A DNA stretch of 64,000 nt, taken from contig JAPNXP010000002.1 of NCBI GenBank assembly GCA_028753945.1, positions 2,666,001-2,730,000 of the forward strand. Direction: 5' to 3'. The notes under the pieces were generated by a model that saw only the letters and a program-made list of their open reading frames with translations, searched no databases and was not told the origin of the DNA. Source of the stretch: Hexactinellida sp. DTS-2022 (Eukaryota > Porifera > Hexactinellida). Both the position numbers and the translations under genes were made by a program. Below, in pieces: positions 32,516 to 44,378 of the stretch (position 1 is the first letter of the stretch; each line of letters begins with the position of its first letter).

Positions 32516-33574
32516 AGATTGACACGGGAATTAGGCTTGATTTTCAAGTTTTTCAAATCAATACAAAAATAACTTATTCATAATAAGCACTATCGAATGC
32601 ATAGAAAGCATGTCAATTGGCAATTTATTCGTGTTATAACTACACTCCCTTAAGCTATAACTTAGTAACGTTGAAATGTAAATTAATTTGTCCATATTTG
32701 TGGTTAAAATCACTTATCTAATGTTTCTTATAAATCCCTTTAGTATTAGGCGCATAGATTTAAAATTTTCAGTTATAGAACTAGATGTGTAGTACATCTT
32801 GAATAACAGTAATTAGCTAATCTACTTGCTAAAATATTCGTTGGCGTAACATTTTGACATTCATGAGCTTACTACCATTTCGGACAACATATCCCCCCAT
32901 TATAAAATGTTGATACTTGTTGTGGCCAGTCGTGGCCATATAATTTTAAACTTTTATATTATACATTTATATACAGACTATATGAATAAATAAATTCCAG
33001 CTCCGCGAAAAGGCGCGACGGTGACCATATATTTGTTAAATAATTGTCCTTAGATTTCGACATATTCATTAAATGGAATAATATATTTGTTATACACTCC
33101 CATTATTGAATATATATCCATTATAATTGATTATTAGAATGAATAATAAGCAAGCATTTAAATTCTTAAATACTCACTCATCGATAAGATCTGCTACTGA
33201 AGAATTTATAAAACAATACGAAGTTCCGGATCAAATAATGTAACCGGATCAAGTAATATAACCAATAATCATGGGTGAACAATAAAATGTTGTTAACAAA
33301 CCAAAAATATTATTTTGACTGAATTATCATTAATTGTCTGGAACCACGTTTAGGAGGCTACATACATCATTTTCAATGATGCCATTCAATTCCCAGCAAT
33401 CAATAACCTATATGTCAATAATAATTCATGAATGGCTGTCTGCTACTAAAATGCCTATTTCCCCTAAATTGTCATTCTCGCCCACTGTGCAATGGTTAGT
33501 ATGTCAACTACATCTGAGAGAATTACCACTGAGAGTGATGTTCAGAAAAATAGATGGAGTTACCAATGGGCCAC
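32516..33574. other. No recognisable feature
   Basis: AT-rich, no convincing coding. The 106-codon plus frame at 33334-33654 runs into the satellite and has no recognisable domain. Confidence 0.35.
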
Positions 33575-35213
33575 GTACATATCAGGGAGAAATTTGTAAA
33601 AAATTCACCCTGCGGGAACAGTCTGCTCGGGCACCAGCCGTTTGGGGCTGTTGATGTGTTGCATAAATTTTAGAGAAATTTGCACAATTAGAGTCAAACT
33701 AAAGTGGACTACGACAAGCAATATAGTAAGTGGTCTGTCCTCTCCTCCTCCTGGCTGCTTGTGTCTGTTGAGGTGTGAATCTATACTTGAGAAATATGCA
33801 TAATTTGAGTCAAAACACAGTGGACTACGTCAAACTATATACCTACGGGAACAGTCTCCTCGGATAGCTGGCGTTTGGGGCTCTTGATGTGTGGGTGTAT
33901 ATCTAGAAATTTGTATAATTAGAGTCCAAATAAAGTGTACTACGACCAGTAATATACTAAGAGACTGTCCTCTCCTCCTCCTGGCCGCTAGTGCCTGTTG
34001 AGTTTGTGTTAAATATAAGAGAAAAAAGTATAATTTGAGTCAATATACAGTGGACTACGTCAAACAATATACCTACGGGAACAGTCTCCTCGGGCAACTG
34101 GCGTTTGGGGCTGTTGATGTGTTGGTATATTTGAGAGAAATATGCATAATTAGAGTCAATCATAAGTTCACTACGACAAGCAATATACTAAGTGGGCACT
34201 CGTCCCCTCCTCCACGCCGCTAAGGTCTGTTGAGTTTGAGTTAATATTAGAGAAATAAGCATAATTTGAGTCAAAACACAATGGACTACCTCAAACAATA
34301 TGCCTACGGGAACAGTCTCCTCGGGCACATGGCGTTTGGGGCTGTTGAGTTGGTGGATTTCGAGAAAATGCACAATTAGAGTCAAACATAAGTGCACTAC
34401 TACAAGCAATATACTAAGTGGACAGTCCTCTCCTCCTGGCCGCAAGTGTCTGTTGAGTTCAGAGTTAATATTAGAGAAATAAGCATAATTTGAGTTACAA
34501 TAGAGTGGACTACGTCAAACAATATACCTACGGGAACACTCTCCTCCGGCACCTGGCGTTAGTGGGTGTAGATGTGTGGGTTATTTGAGAGAAATTTGCA
34601 CAATTAGATTCAAACTAAAGTGGACTACGACAAGCAATATACAAAGTGGACAGTCCTCTCCTCCTCCTGGTCGCTAGTGTCCGTTGAGGTGAGAGTCTAT
34701 ACTAGAGAAATATGCATAATTTGAGTCAAAACACAGTGGACTACGTCAAACAATATACCTACGGGAACAGTCTCCTCGGGCTCCTGGCGTTAGAGGCTCT
34801 TGTTGTGTGGTTGCATATTAGAGAAATTATCACAATTATAGTCAAACATAAGTGCACTACGACAAGCAATATACAAAGTGGACAGTCCTCTCCTCCTCCT
34901 GGTCGCTAGTGTCCGTTGAGGTGAGAGTCTATACTAGAGAAATATACATAATTTGAGTCAAAACACAGTGGACTACGTCAAACTATATACCCACGGGAAC
35001 AGTCTCCTCGGATACCTGGCGTTTGGGGCTCTTGATGTGTGGGTGTATATCTAGAAATTTGTACAATTAGAGTCCAAATAAAGTGTACTACGACCAGTAA
35101 TATACTAAGAGACTGTCCTCTCCTCCTCCTGGCCGCTAGTGCCTGTTGAGTTTGTGTTTAATATAAGAGAGAAAAGTATAATTTGAGTCAATATACAGTG
35201 GACTACCCTAATT
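33575..35213. repeat. ~230-bp dimeric satellite, about 7 copies
   Basis: Unit starts, marked by GTG(T/C)CTGTTGAG, fall near 33765, 33991, 34228, 34446, 34679, 34909 and 35140 (218-237 bp apart). Each unit is two related ~115-bp halves: one with AGTGGACTACGTCAAACAAT and CTACGGGAACAGTCTCCTCG, the other with GTGGACTACGACAAGCAATA and AGTCCTCTCCTCCTCCTGG. It is thus a two-monomer higher-order repeat. More copies lie at 62098-62199 and 63448-63780. Confidence 0.93.
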
Positions 35214-35879
35214 TTAATGATTTTATGCTAAATTCTCCGCCTATGTTTGCTACTCCAAAGTAACAAATGATCTACTGATTGTATATTAGAATTCTATTTA
35301 CATTTAACATCATGTAATTGTAATAATCAAAAGTCAAAATCATATCCTGCCATATACCTTATGTCAAAGAATAGGAGTGTAATCAAACCGAATAGCTTAA
35401 CATAAATCAACATACCGTACTGATCGATGGTGAAGAATCTTCTTCGAAATTTAGTTCAAAATCATGTGGTGTCTAGATGGAAATAGGAATTATTTATTAA
35501 TTAATTCACACTCGATTGTTGTCTATTGGTTTGTTTGTATGTTTGTTTGCTTGTTGTTTGTTTATTTGTATGTTTGTTTGTTTGTTTGTTTCTTTGTTAT
35601 TGTATTTTCCCGGGATAATATTAAAGTGATATGGGAAACTAAACCACACTGAAAATAAAGATTGAGTCTTGCTTCCAAATGTTAAAATCGGTAAACAAGC
35701 TGGGTGCAATCAATTTCGGATTTAGTGTAGCTATTATGTATATTAATGTTGTTGTTTATATTCAGATAGATAAATTGGTGTAAATTCAAAATTCTGAACT
35801 TGTATTACGAATGGTTGGGAAATCTGTCCACATTGCAGACGTGTACTTGAAGTAATGAAAATATTACAATTCATTAATG
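35214..35879. repeat. AT-rich spacer with (TTTG)n microsatellite
   Basis: A (TTTG/TTTGTATG)n run occupies about 35519-35597. The short frames over it on both strands are low-complexity. Nothing else seen. Confidence 0.7.
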
Positions 35880-36330
35880 TAATTTGGCTGTTAACAGCTA
35901 GAATTGGGCTGTTAACTGCACCACTCGCCTGCCACTTACTTTTGCATATTGGAATTGAGAAGATTTCATCCTGGGAATGTCCAAGAGAAGATATTAGACT
36001 AAAAAATATCTTTTAGGATATTTGGTTGGCCTAAAATAGAATTGTCATAGATATAACTCGAATATATTATTTTTCGCAATCCATTGTTCATAGAAATTAG
36101 ATTTGAAAATTCTTTGAAACTGACGTTCTTTCGTTCACTTTGTCAGAATGGTTCAAATTTTGGAATCAGATAACTAACAACAAGTCGTTATTCATGTTTT
36201 TAAATGACCTCGTAGAGTGTTTCTATGTTCATAGTTATTCTCTAATGACTGTGCGATGAAGAAATGGGGGTCACTCGATTGGGTAGAAACAATATTTGAG
36301 AATGGAATGTGTCACATCCCAGCTTTGTCA
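35880..36330 (+). mobile_element. Diverged T1 fragment
   Basis: Shares with T1 in order 'GCCACTTACTTTTG', AGAAGATATTAGACTA, TTTAGGATATTTGG, CGCAATCCATTGTTCAT and 'TTCAAATTTTGGAATC', without clear ends. Confidence 0.7.
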
Positions 36331-36420
36331 AGGAATATCCTCCCTCACAAAAATGATCATGTGACCACTATAATGACTGGAAATCATATTCTGATTACGA
36401 ATATCAGCATTAAACATTGA

Positions 36421-37113
36421 TTAACTGTAGACTGCCTAACTGATACACGTTGTGTCATTAGGGAAACATGTCGATCTAATCATTCAAATTTCGAGAAAAT
36501 TCGCATTTAGACATGGTTTTGCATTCTCAATCGATTTCAATCAAAAAATCAAAATTTTCAGAATTTGTTATGATGACGTAGCATAAAGGTGAACTGCTCC
36601 ACTTGCCATACACTTACTTTTGTAGATATGAAATGTTAAAATCTCACCGTGGGAATACCCATAATAAGATATTAGACTAATCTTATCTGTTTTAGGATAT
36701 TTGGGTGGACTAATATAGAGTTGTGACAGATATAACTCAAATATATGTATATTTTCGTAATCCATGGTTCATCAAATATAGATTTATCATTTTTATGAAA
36801 ATGACGTAACTTTAGTTTCCTGATGCAGAAATGTTCAAATTTTGAGATCTGATAACTAATAAGATAGTCGTATTTGTTCGTGTTTAGAAACAAAGGAATA
36901 CTTATATATTAACGGCGTTATATCGATTGAAAGAGAAAGTATGTGTCATCACTTTTTGTCTAAATCCTCGAATAAATCTTTTCAAAAATTTCGTAATATT
37001 AATATATTATTGTGCTCTTGTTAGATTTCAAATTTATAGGTTCTACATATTATATACAAAGAACTACAGGTTAAGTTATTTTCCTGAAAATCACACCGGC
37101 AGTCTACGGTTAA
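36421..37113 (+). mobile_element. TTAA element T1, copy 2 (693 bp)
   Basis: Starts TTAACTGTAGACTGCC and ends GGCAGTCTACGGTTAA. Collinear with copy 1 at 1402-2090 throughout, with scattered differences. No coding capacity. Confidence 0.9.
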
Positions 37114-37284
37114 ACTTCAATTGACATAGTTAATTTGATTTTGTATACATATACTGTATGTACTACAATATAACTCGGTTAGTACGTACTTCGGCTTAGT
37201 AGGTACTAATTTTTCTAAACAATTAGTAAATTTATATGTATCTCAATATAATGTAAAGTCAGTTAGTACTGTAAAAATCAAATA

Positions 37285-37552
37285 CCGTATTTCCCCGAAT
37301 AAGCGCCGGGGGTTGAATAAGCGCCGGGTCAATAAAAATGACATTGGTATGATAAAATTTATACACATTAGTTGATCACTGTAATGTCTTTCCATTTATT
37401 TTGACAACTTCGGTATGTATACTATTGGTGAAAACCATTGGAACCGACATAAATATTATATATTCTGGATTTTTCTCAAAAATTTCAGCTTAATTTTGGC
37501 CCACGAAAACAATAAGCTCCGGGGAGCTTATTCTGGGTAATACGTTAGTCAC
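37285..37552. mobile_element. MITE with CCGAATAAGCGCC ends
   Basis: Starts TACCGTATTTCCCCGAATAA and ends GAGCTTATTCTGGGTAATACG. Same family as 2130-2400. It resembles miniature pogo-like elements. Confidence 0.7.
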
Positions 37553-38362
37553 CTTTCGTGTCTTCTATTTCGGCTAATTTGCACTAGTCTATTTGCGCGT
37601 TCATGATAACAAATTGGTATCAACCTGTGTTATTCGAATTGAAGATCCTTTGAAGCGTCCAAAAAATGTGTTCATTGTCGCCGGAAATTCGCATTATCCG
37701 TGTTCGTACTATGAGGTTATATTGTATATTTATATTTTTTTATTTAATTAGGATTTATTTAGTTTAAACGCTGAAAAATATTTAGGCGAGAACATTCAGG
37801 GGTTGTCCAGGTTGCATTAAAGTGATGGGGGAATGGGAATAGATTTTCATTTATACACGAGATAGAAACTAACTTCCCAATGTTATAATAGGTAAACAAG
37901 TATGTATGCTGATTTCAAATTTCGAATTTTGTTATTTTATTATGAATATTATTGTTGTTGTTCACAAAAAGGTAACAAATTAATGAATATTCAAAATCAC
38001 CCTAGAATTTTGCTTCACGACTATTTAGCTAAACAAGTTAAAAGTATGGAAATGGGAGGAATTGATGTTTACTAACTCTATAATCAATTGTTTAATGAGG
38101 AGTAAGGCCGTATAAGGGCAGTTAACTAGATATGCTTAGTACAGATCCGTCGCAAAGGCTCCAATTTTAATCCTATTTAATAACTAACAACTTACAAGAG
38201 TTTATAATTCCAACTATTAATAATCGATGATCACTGGGTATCTCGAATGGCAGGGGCGTATCGAGCCATTCACCTGGAGGATGTAGTCCCCAATCGGCGC
38301 AGACTTTTACAATATGTTTTCTTATAGTATAAGATCCACTATTTTCAGGAAATAGAATGCAC

Positions 38363-38513
38363 CAGGGTTTTTAAGGCCGATCTTGGTGTAAATTTTGCAA
38401 CAAAAAGCTTTGGAGTTACACCATGATTCGGGTCGGCAGCGGACGCTGCAGTGTTGAGTTACACCACCGCCGCTGCTGAGCTACACAAAAGTCTCAACCT
38501 TAGAAAAACCCTG
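38363..38513. mobile_element. 151-bp hAT-type MITE
   Basis: CAGGGTTTTTAAGGCCGATC ... AGAAAAACCCTG. Flanks GAATGCAC and CAATACAC are an imperfect 8-bp duplication. Sister of 5063-5192 in reverse, sharing 'GGTGTAAATTTTGCA' and TTTGGAGTTACACCA. Confidence 0.85.
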
Positions 38514-38574
38514 CAATACACATTATTGATTTATTTTAAAACATGGATAATATCTTTACATGCATGCCTATATA

Positions 38575-38754
38575 CAGTAGAACCTCGTTAATACGAGCAC
38601 CAACGGACGATAAAATTTTGTTAGCTTTATTCAGAGTTCATAATAATCGGAGTAAAACCCATTGTAGCTTGTATAGACTTGATTCTGTGGAACAGTTTGT
38701 CGCCTTATCCGCGAAATGGTAATAAACCGTGTTCGTACTAACCAGATTCTACTG
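38575..38754. mobile_element. 180-bp pogo/Tigger-type MITE
   Basis: CAGTAGAACCTCGTTAATAC ... ACCAGATTCTACTG with TA on both sides. Sister of 18621-18803, sharing 'CACCAACGGACG' and GACTTGATTCTGTG. Confidence 0.88.
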
Positions 38755-39407
38755 TAATATGGAAATATCCGTTGAATATAAGATGGGTATTGGTGTCGAA
38801 TCTGTCGATTAAACGTAGTCGACTCGCTTTATAGAGCCACCAGTTAATAGATTTATCCGCTTAATCGAGTAAAGGTTCCACAGGGTTTTTAGGACGGAAT
38901 AACATTTTGGCTTAAAATAAAACTCGGTTAGCATGTAACCCCTAAGGAGATAAAATTTGTGCATATTATCCAAGTGTACGTACTAACTGACTTTACATTA
39001 TATTGAGATAAATAGAAATTTACTAATTGGTTAAAAAATTAGTACCTACTAAGCCGAAGTACGTACTAACCGAGTTATATTCTAGTACATATATGTATAT
39101 ACAATCAAATCAACAGTAATCGCGAGAGCGGGCCTTTGTCCGACACTTTCCGACAAATTTTGGCCGTCATCTTGAAAATATTAAAATTTCGTGATGCCTC
39201 CATATCCATATCATTTATTATATATTTATCTATGTCTATGTCAATTTTCATGCTAGTATCAAAAATTGAACAATTTTATTGCTATGCTGCCCCACTATGA
39301 TAAGCTTAGTGTCCCACAGTGTGGATCTATGGGGTAATAGGTAAATTTCACATATCCAAATGCCAATTTAATGCATATTAACTTAGTAGTAACTATACAT
39401 AGTTAGG

Positions 39408-39562
39408 GGCAATGAATTTAGTTTTTGATATAGTGTTTACTTTTCACACTACTGGAGTTACTATTCGGGATTTTCTGGAAATATTTAAATTCCAGAAAAT
39501 CCGAATAGTCACCCCACTAGTGTGAAAAGTAAACACTATATCAAAAAACGAAATTCATTGCC
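39408..39562. repeat. 155-bp near-perfect hairpin
   Basis: The arm GGCAATGAATTTAGTTTTTG...TTTTCTGGAA and its complement meet at about 39485 with almost no loop. Only a handful of mismatches in some 74 bp, including AGTGTTTACTTTTCACACTA against TAGTGTGAAAAGTAAACACT. It may be a foldback MITE or transcribe into a long hairpin RNA. Confidence 0.88.
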
Positions 39563-39737
39563 AATCACTATATACTAGTACTTACTTAATCTGCATTAAC
39601 ATCGCAATGACAACAACCCAATTCTCTGATAGAATCATTTGCATAGTTTGTATTGAATAATAGCTGATAGAATAGACTAGCGGGTATTCATGTAACAATA
39701 ATTTTTTTGGTTTTAAATTGCAGGTGACAAGGGGCCT

Positions 39738-41889
39738 TATTTTACGGAATATTCTGGCAAGAAAACACAAAATTTTGTTTTGAAGTTAGGTGTTTGATTT
39801 ATCACATACGAAAGAAGACATTTTAGCCATATTATGTGTGAAATATCACATAGAACATAAATATGGGCGATTGGTGGCCGGGTAAGAATTTTGATCTGAC
39901 CTAAGTTAAAAAAATTGCAACCCTTTGAACACAAAAAATAATATAAAGTTAATCTCTTTATGCGATTTTAGATAAAATGTTTGAAAACTAATTCGGAACA
40001 TATTTAAAAAAATAACCGTCTACCAACTCCGTATGCGCATAATCTTTAAATCTTGATTCTGATAAAAACACAGATGGCAACATTGCGAAAATTGGCATAT
40101 TAGCAAACACCACTTATGGCAATCCCCTATGGGAGTTTTGTATTAGCCAAATTTCGAGACACACAAAAAATTTAAAATGCAGGCTGTGCCGACGCATGTT
40201 CCTTTGGTGGTATTATATTTTGGTGGTGGTTTATTGATAGTGCCTCCAAAGGAACATGCTGTCGGCACAGGCTGCAATTTGGGAGTTTTTTTAGCCCAGG
40301 GATCAACGCATCAAGGTGTCAAGAACCATTTCTTAAATGGTCCAAGTCACAAGGAACGGTAGAAAAATTTGAAGTTTGTTTCAATATCATGAACCATCTC
40401 GAGTTTAATTAATGCCATAAATATTGATAATAAATTATAATATAATGTTAAATTAATTTAGCAATGTTATCCACGGTGATTTGAGTTGAGTCAACAAATT
40501 CCTTATAATATATTATTTTATTTAATCCATTGTATAGTAATACTACAATTAAAAAGAAGCCAGTACGAATTCACAAGTTAAATCAATATAATTATCGCAT
40601 GTTGAAACAATTGTGGAAGATTTAACAAGATAAATCAATAAATTATTACTAGTTGAAATAAATTATTTCAGAAAGGTGTTTCAAAAGGCAACATCCCTTA
40701 GTGAGTTGGAAGTTACGTTTTAGCTCACTTCATCCCAAAAATATTCAAGTTTCAGTAGAATATAATAAGTGATGAGTCAGCATTTTTTTATGTGCGTGTT
40801 TGTTGATCACCCAACACCAACCAACCCATTCGAACCAGTATATATTCACAAAATTGTAAAAACACATTTTTTGACGATGTCATCATCACCTCAAGGTGTG
40901 AGGACCCATTTGTAGAGGTGTTACGTGGCATAAGGATCAATTGTAAAATTTGAAATTTGTTTCGATTTCTATAATCTCTGAGATTAAAGATGTTTAATTA
41001 ATTAGTATAAATAATTATAAATATTATTTATAATATAATACCAATTTCAATGTCAACTTACAATTATTAAGTTAAATTATTTTGTTATAATTAATTTGGC
41101 AATCAAATTTCAATTCCGCACACTCGATGACCCCTAATAAACAAATTGGAAGCATCTTTATAAGTCATATACTGACTTAATTAATTATAATTAATTACGT
41201 CATTATATTAACAGTGGAATAATATTATCGCAGAAGAAAATATAATCACATACTCTGTCGTTGTTATGAAATATATAATCTTAGTTTTCAAATGGAAAAT
41301 AGAAGCCTACTCGATCTCACAGGTGGAAACAATATAATTATTACAAGTTGAAAAAATATAATTTGATTTAAAACTTTCAATTGAAATGATTTGTTAGTAA
41401 ACAAAGGGAATTTAAAACTCCATTTATGGCATGAATTAAACCCATTATTAAATTCTGTCTTCTCCCATCCGACACAGAATTTTATGGTGAATCCAATGAT
41501 GAATAAAATTGAGGGTTTAGTAGAACATTCATTGAGTTATGGACCAAAGCCTCTTAAAAAGGTGTTAAAAATGTGTCCAAAATTTGTTAATCAAAAATCG
41601 AAACCCCAGGTGCAAATTAGACGGTCCCATTGCACCTATACTCCAAGTTTCAGCTCATCAACTATAAAGCTCTGGGCAGGGCACCGTCTACGGAGAAAAA
41701 AATAATTAAAAAATACAGGCAGTAAGCTCAATACTGGGCCACTATACTATAGTATAGTCGGCACAGTGAAAAGTATAATATATAGAGACATTTTATTTTG
41801 GTTTATTGCTTTGTATCGTAAAGGGATCTATTTGTAACATTTACAGATCAATATAAGAGTTTTCTTTTTGTGGGGTAATTTAACCTTAA
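39738..41889 (-). mobile_element. T2 copy 5, with nested insertion
   Basis: T2 sequence from about 39738 (TTATTTTACGGAATATTCTG) to about 40178, and again from about 41767 to TTAACCTTAA at 41889. The middle is the inserted element below. Diverged from copies 1 and 2. Confidence 0.82.
40179..41766. mobile_element. Element nested in T2, TGTGCCGAC ends
   Basis: The left edge is GCAGGCTGTGCCGACGCATG, the right edge GTCGGCACAGTG. Next to the left edge is a hairpin: 40179-40209 is matched in reverse by 40242-40275 with a 32-base loop. The 104-codon plus frame 41391-41705 lies inside and matches nothing I know. Superfamily unassigned. Confidence 0.6.
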
Positions 41890-42937
41890 CCTTAAGGATG
41901 TCATTGTGAAAGATCTTTCAAACATGTCGTAGAAGGTAACTGGGTGGGTTAGAGCATCTTGCAATTTAGCACTTAAGAGATAATAACTTTTAGAAAAATA
42001 AAATGTGTTAATTAATCGAATTTTTTTATTTCGCTATTCTCTTTTTGCACGCTGTTCATATCAATTTAGAATATAGCCATTTAAATTCATCTTTGGATAA
42101 GGAACATTGTTAATTCAGGTATCCCGGGAAAAATGGATTTACATATCGAAACGTTCTTTACTTTGAATAGTCGAAAGCATATACTTGCAAAATCAACTAG
42201 TAATATACCATAGAGCTACTTCAAAAGAATTTTGCGAGCTTCCAGCTCAACTTTCATTTATCCCTTCCCCATAACCATAATGGTGACTAATTCGTCGCAT
42301 GGCGACGGTTCACTGGATAGTTATGTTATTATCAAAACAAGAAGCTTCAATAATAGTCAGATCTGAATACACTTTCATTAATAATTACGTATATTAGTGA
42401 TCCAAAACTCTTTCGAAAAACAACATTTTTTAACGATCATTTTCATTAAAGAAATCATGATACAGCAATTCCAACTCATTAATTTCTGTGAATGTAGAAG
42501 AAATGCATCAACTCAATAGCCAGATTTGTGTACAACTCTTCTCAACATTGAGAAGAATAACAACACAAGTGTATTATATGCGTATAAAATACTTATTATA
42601 CAATACAAGGTAGTTTGCCTCGAACAACATAAATATGAATTAATTTATTTTATTTTATCTATTCAGGTTTCCTGATTACTTTATATATATAATCACACAA
42701 GCATACTTGAACATTACGGAAATACTAAGACTATATTATAGCATCAACTCTAAATAATACTACGGGATACAGTATTTGCAAATAATGAGTCGATCTTTTC
42801 CTTTACTTCACGATACCTTGTACAAGGTTTGTGACACCAGCGCGAACAACTTTCACTTTACCATACGGCTAGAAGCGCATCCTGGCAATTTACAATAGCA
42901 AAATAAAGAAATTGAAAGGGTAATTCTCCAAAAGTCC
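41890..42937. other. No recognisable feature
   Basis: AT-rich. A second TTAAGG lies right after the T2 end. No coding or repeat recognised. Confidence 0.35.
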
Positions 42938-43275
42938 TTATACTATGTTGGGGAAATGTTTGACTCTCTCAGTAATAAAACAATCACTATGATGCGACCT
43001 CGTGTTACTTTGCCGCAAGGGCTGCAAATATGAGTATCTTCCACACGCCAGTGTTGTTGCGACTGCTAAGGAGAAAACACTGAAATATCTCCCCCCACGT
43101 TGCTGTTGTATCGAGACAGCAGTGGCTTTGAGCTGTGAAGCTCTGTTAGCATACAATGAGGATATATGTATATCTAATTCATCTGAGGTTTTTCGGGTGA
43201 ACATTGAATCGTGTAGCAAAACCTTTCTATCCAGTGTAATTTGTGAAACAACTGAGTGGAGTGTCCATCATTATG
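42938..43275 (-). pseudogene. Ulp1-like (C48) cysteine protease domain fragment
   Basis: Minus strand, open from a stop near 43280. WTLHSVVSQI carries the likely catalytic His; then comes LLHDSMFTRKTSDELDIHIS, matching the 'v.VYDSL' strand with Asp. VSIQQQRGGRYFSVFSLAVA follows, where the family has 'QQ.GG.DCG.FA(I/L)A'. The end is SNTRSHHSDCFITERVKHFP ('MR.HL..C......FP'). The nucleophile motif DCG is replaced by YFS, so it cannot be active. Ulp1-like domains of this type are common in cut-and-paste and other transposons of invertebrates. Start and N-terminal part are missing. Confidence 0.72.
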
Positions 43276-43652
43276 TATTTGGAACTTCTTAATTGTGCTT
43301 TTACAAACAGCCTGTTCTAAGATATAAATGTTTTTATATTTATTCTACGTACAAGTAAGTAACTACTTGTATGTATGATTTAAGTTAAACACGCTTAAAT
43401 TTGAAAAATGGATTCTTGCAGTCCTAGTATTCCTGGAACATTGTTCATTAATATTTCCTGCGGAGCAAGTATGTATGATTAACAAGCACTTAACACCGGA
43501 AACACTTTCCAAGATGGTACCCATTTTATAGTTAAAAATTATGTGAACTCTGAACTAATCTTTACGAGAATGTACGGATTATTTAATTTCTAGCAAATTA
43601 TTTTATAATTATAGTTCGTATTAAGAATATCTCAAATACAAAAATTGTGTAA
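43276..43652. other. No recognisable feature
   Basis: AT-rich. A short duplication GTATGTATGATT is present at 43368 and 43469. Nothing else. Confidence 0.35.
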
Positions 43653-44183
43653 TTAACTTACACAAAAGCATTTATTGTATTCCGTCAGAAAATTATCAGA
43701 AGTGGATAATTCAAATAAACAATGAGAGCATAGTTCCTCACACAACACCTTAGAAATGACAGTTGGTAGTGGCATAATCGGTGTTGAAAGTTTCTCGACA
43801 AGTGATTCTATTATAAAAGGGTGCTCAGGTTGCCATCTGGGTAAATATTCTTTCGAGATAGAATTATCTTCTAAAGTCACTTGTGGGATTTCTGCTGTTG
43901 AAAACACCTAGAAAAACCTTCGCTTTTGTCATCATTTTAACAAAATCTTAGAGAGTAAATCTCTAATACTTAGTTCTTCATGTGAGTTTACAGTAACATG
44001 ATTTTTATTAGAGTTGGCATTGCTGCTAAAGTTGTTCGCAGGGAAATTCTGAGGACAAATTTGAGAATAAGTGGGATAATGTATTTTATGTACAGGCGAT
44101 GCAAGGGGTGACCTATCCAGGATGTTAACATGTGCGTGTTTGGAAATATCTTGCGCTGTCAAGATACATTTGTATGACTTCAA
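43653..44183 (-). pseudogene. Unrecognised coding-like frames
   Basis: Two minus-strand frames, 44183-43932 (83 codons, ending SIRDLLSKILLK) and 43907-43653 (84 codons, with LPRWQPEHPFIIESLVEKLS), separated by a stop and a frame change. Composition is protein-like (acidic and hydrophobic spacing, few low-complexity runs). They lie upstream of the Ulp1-like fragment on the same strand and could be part of the same dead transposon protein. No family recognised. Confidence 0.4.
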
Positions 44184-44311
44184 TAACTTTTGTAGTTTTT
44201 CTTTCGAAAATCGTTCATATTCTTATAAGGAATATCATCATCGCACCATATAGGTTTCATACTCTCATTACCATATAATCTGCAATAAAGATAACAGAGT
44301 AATAAAGATAA

Positions 44312-44378
44312 CAGTGATAATAATTTACTATATACATATAATGAATAATTATGTGTATATAGTAAATTATTATCACTG
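44312..44378. repeat. Perfect 29-bp inverted repeat
   Basis: CAGTGATAATAATTTACTAT... and its complement, with about 9 bases of loop between. Preceded by a duplicated AATAAAGATAACAG. AT-rich cruciform candidate. Confidence 0.85.

Larger units (their letters stand above)
37133..39112. mobile_element. Element bounded by ~130-bp inverted arms
   Basis: The arm 37133-37270 (with 'AACTCGGTTAGTACGTACTT', GGCTTAGTAGGTACTAAT, ATGTAAAGTCAGTTAGTAC) is matched in reverse at about 38985-39112. The 1.7-kb interior holds several other MITEs (37285-37552, 38363-38513, 38575-38754). The arms could be ends of a pogo-type element or two separate MITEs in inverted order. Confidence 0.55.

Noticed and set aside
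33575..35213. Several 60-85 codon frames on both strands with similar protein sequences
   Set aside because: They are translations of the 230-bp satellite; the similarity is due to tandem repetition.
35519..35597. Cys/Phe/Val-rich peptide from a (TTTG)n run
   Set aside because: Simple microsatellite; no coding evidence.
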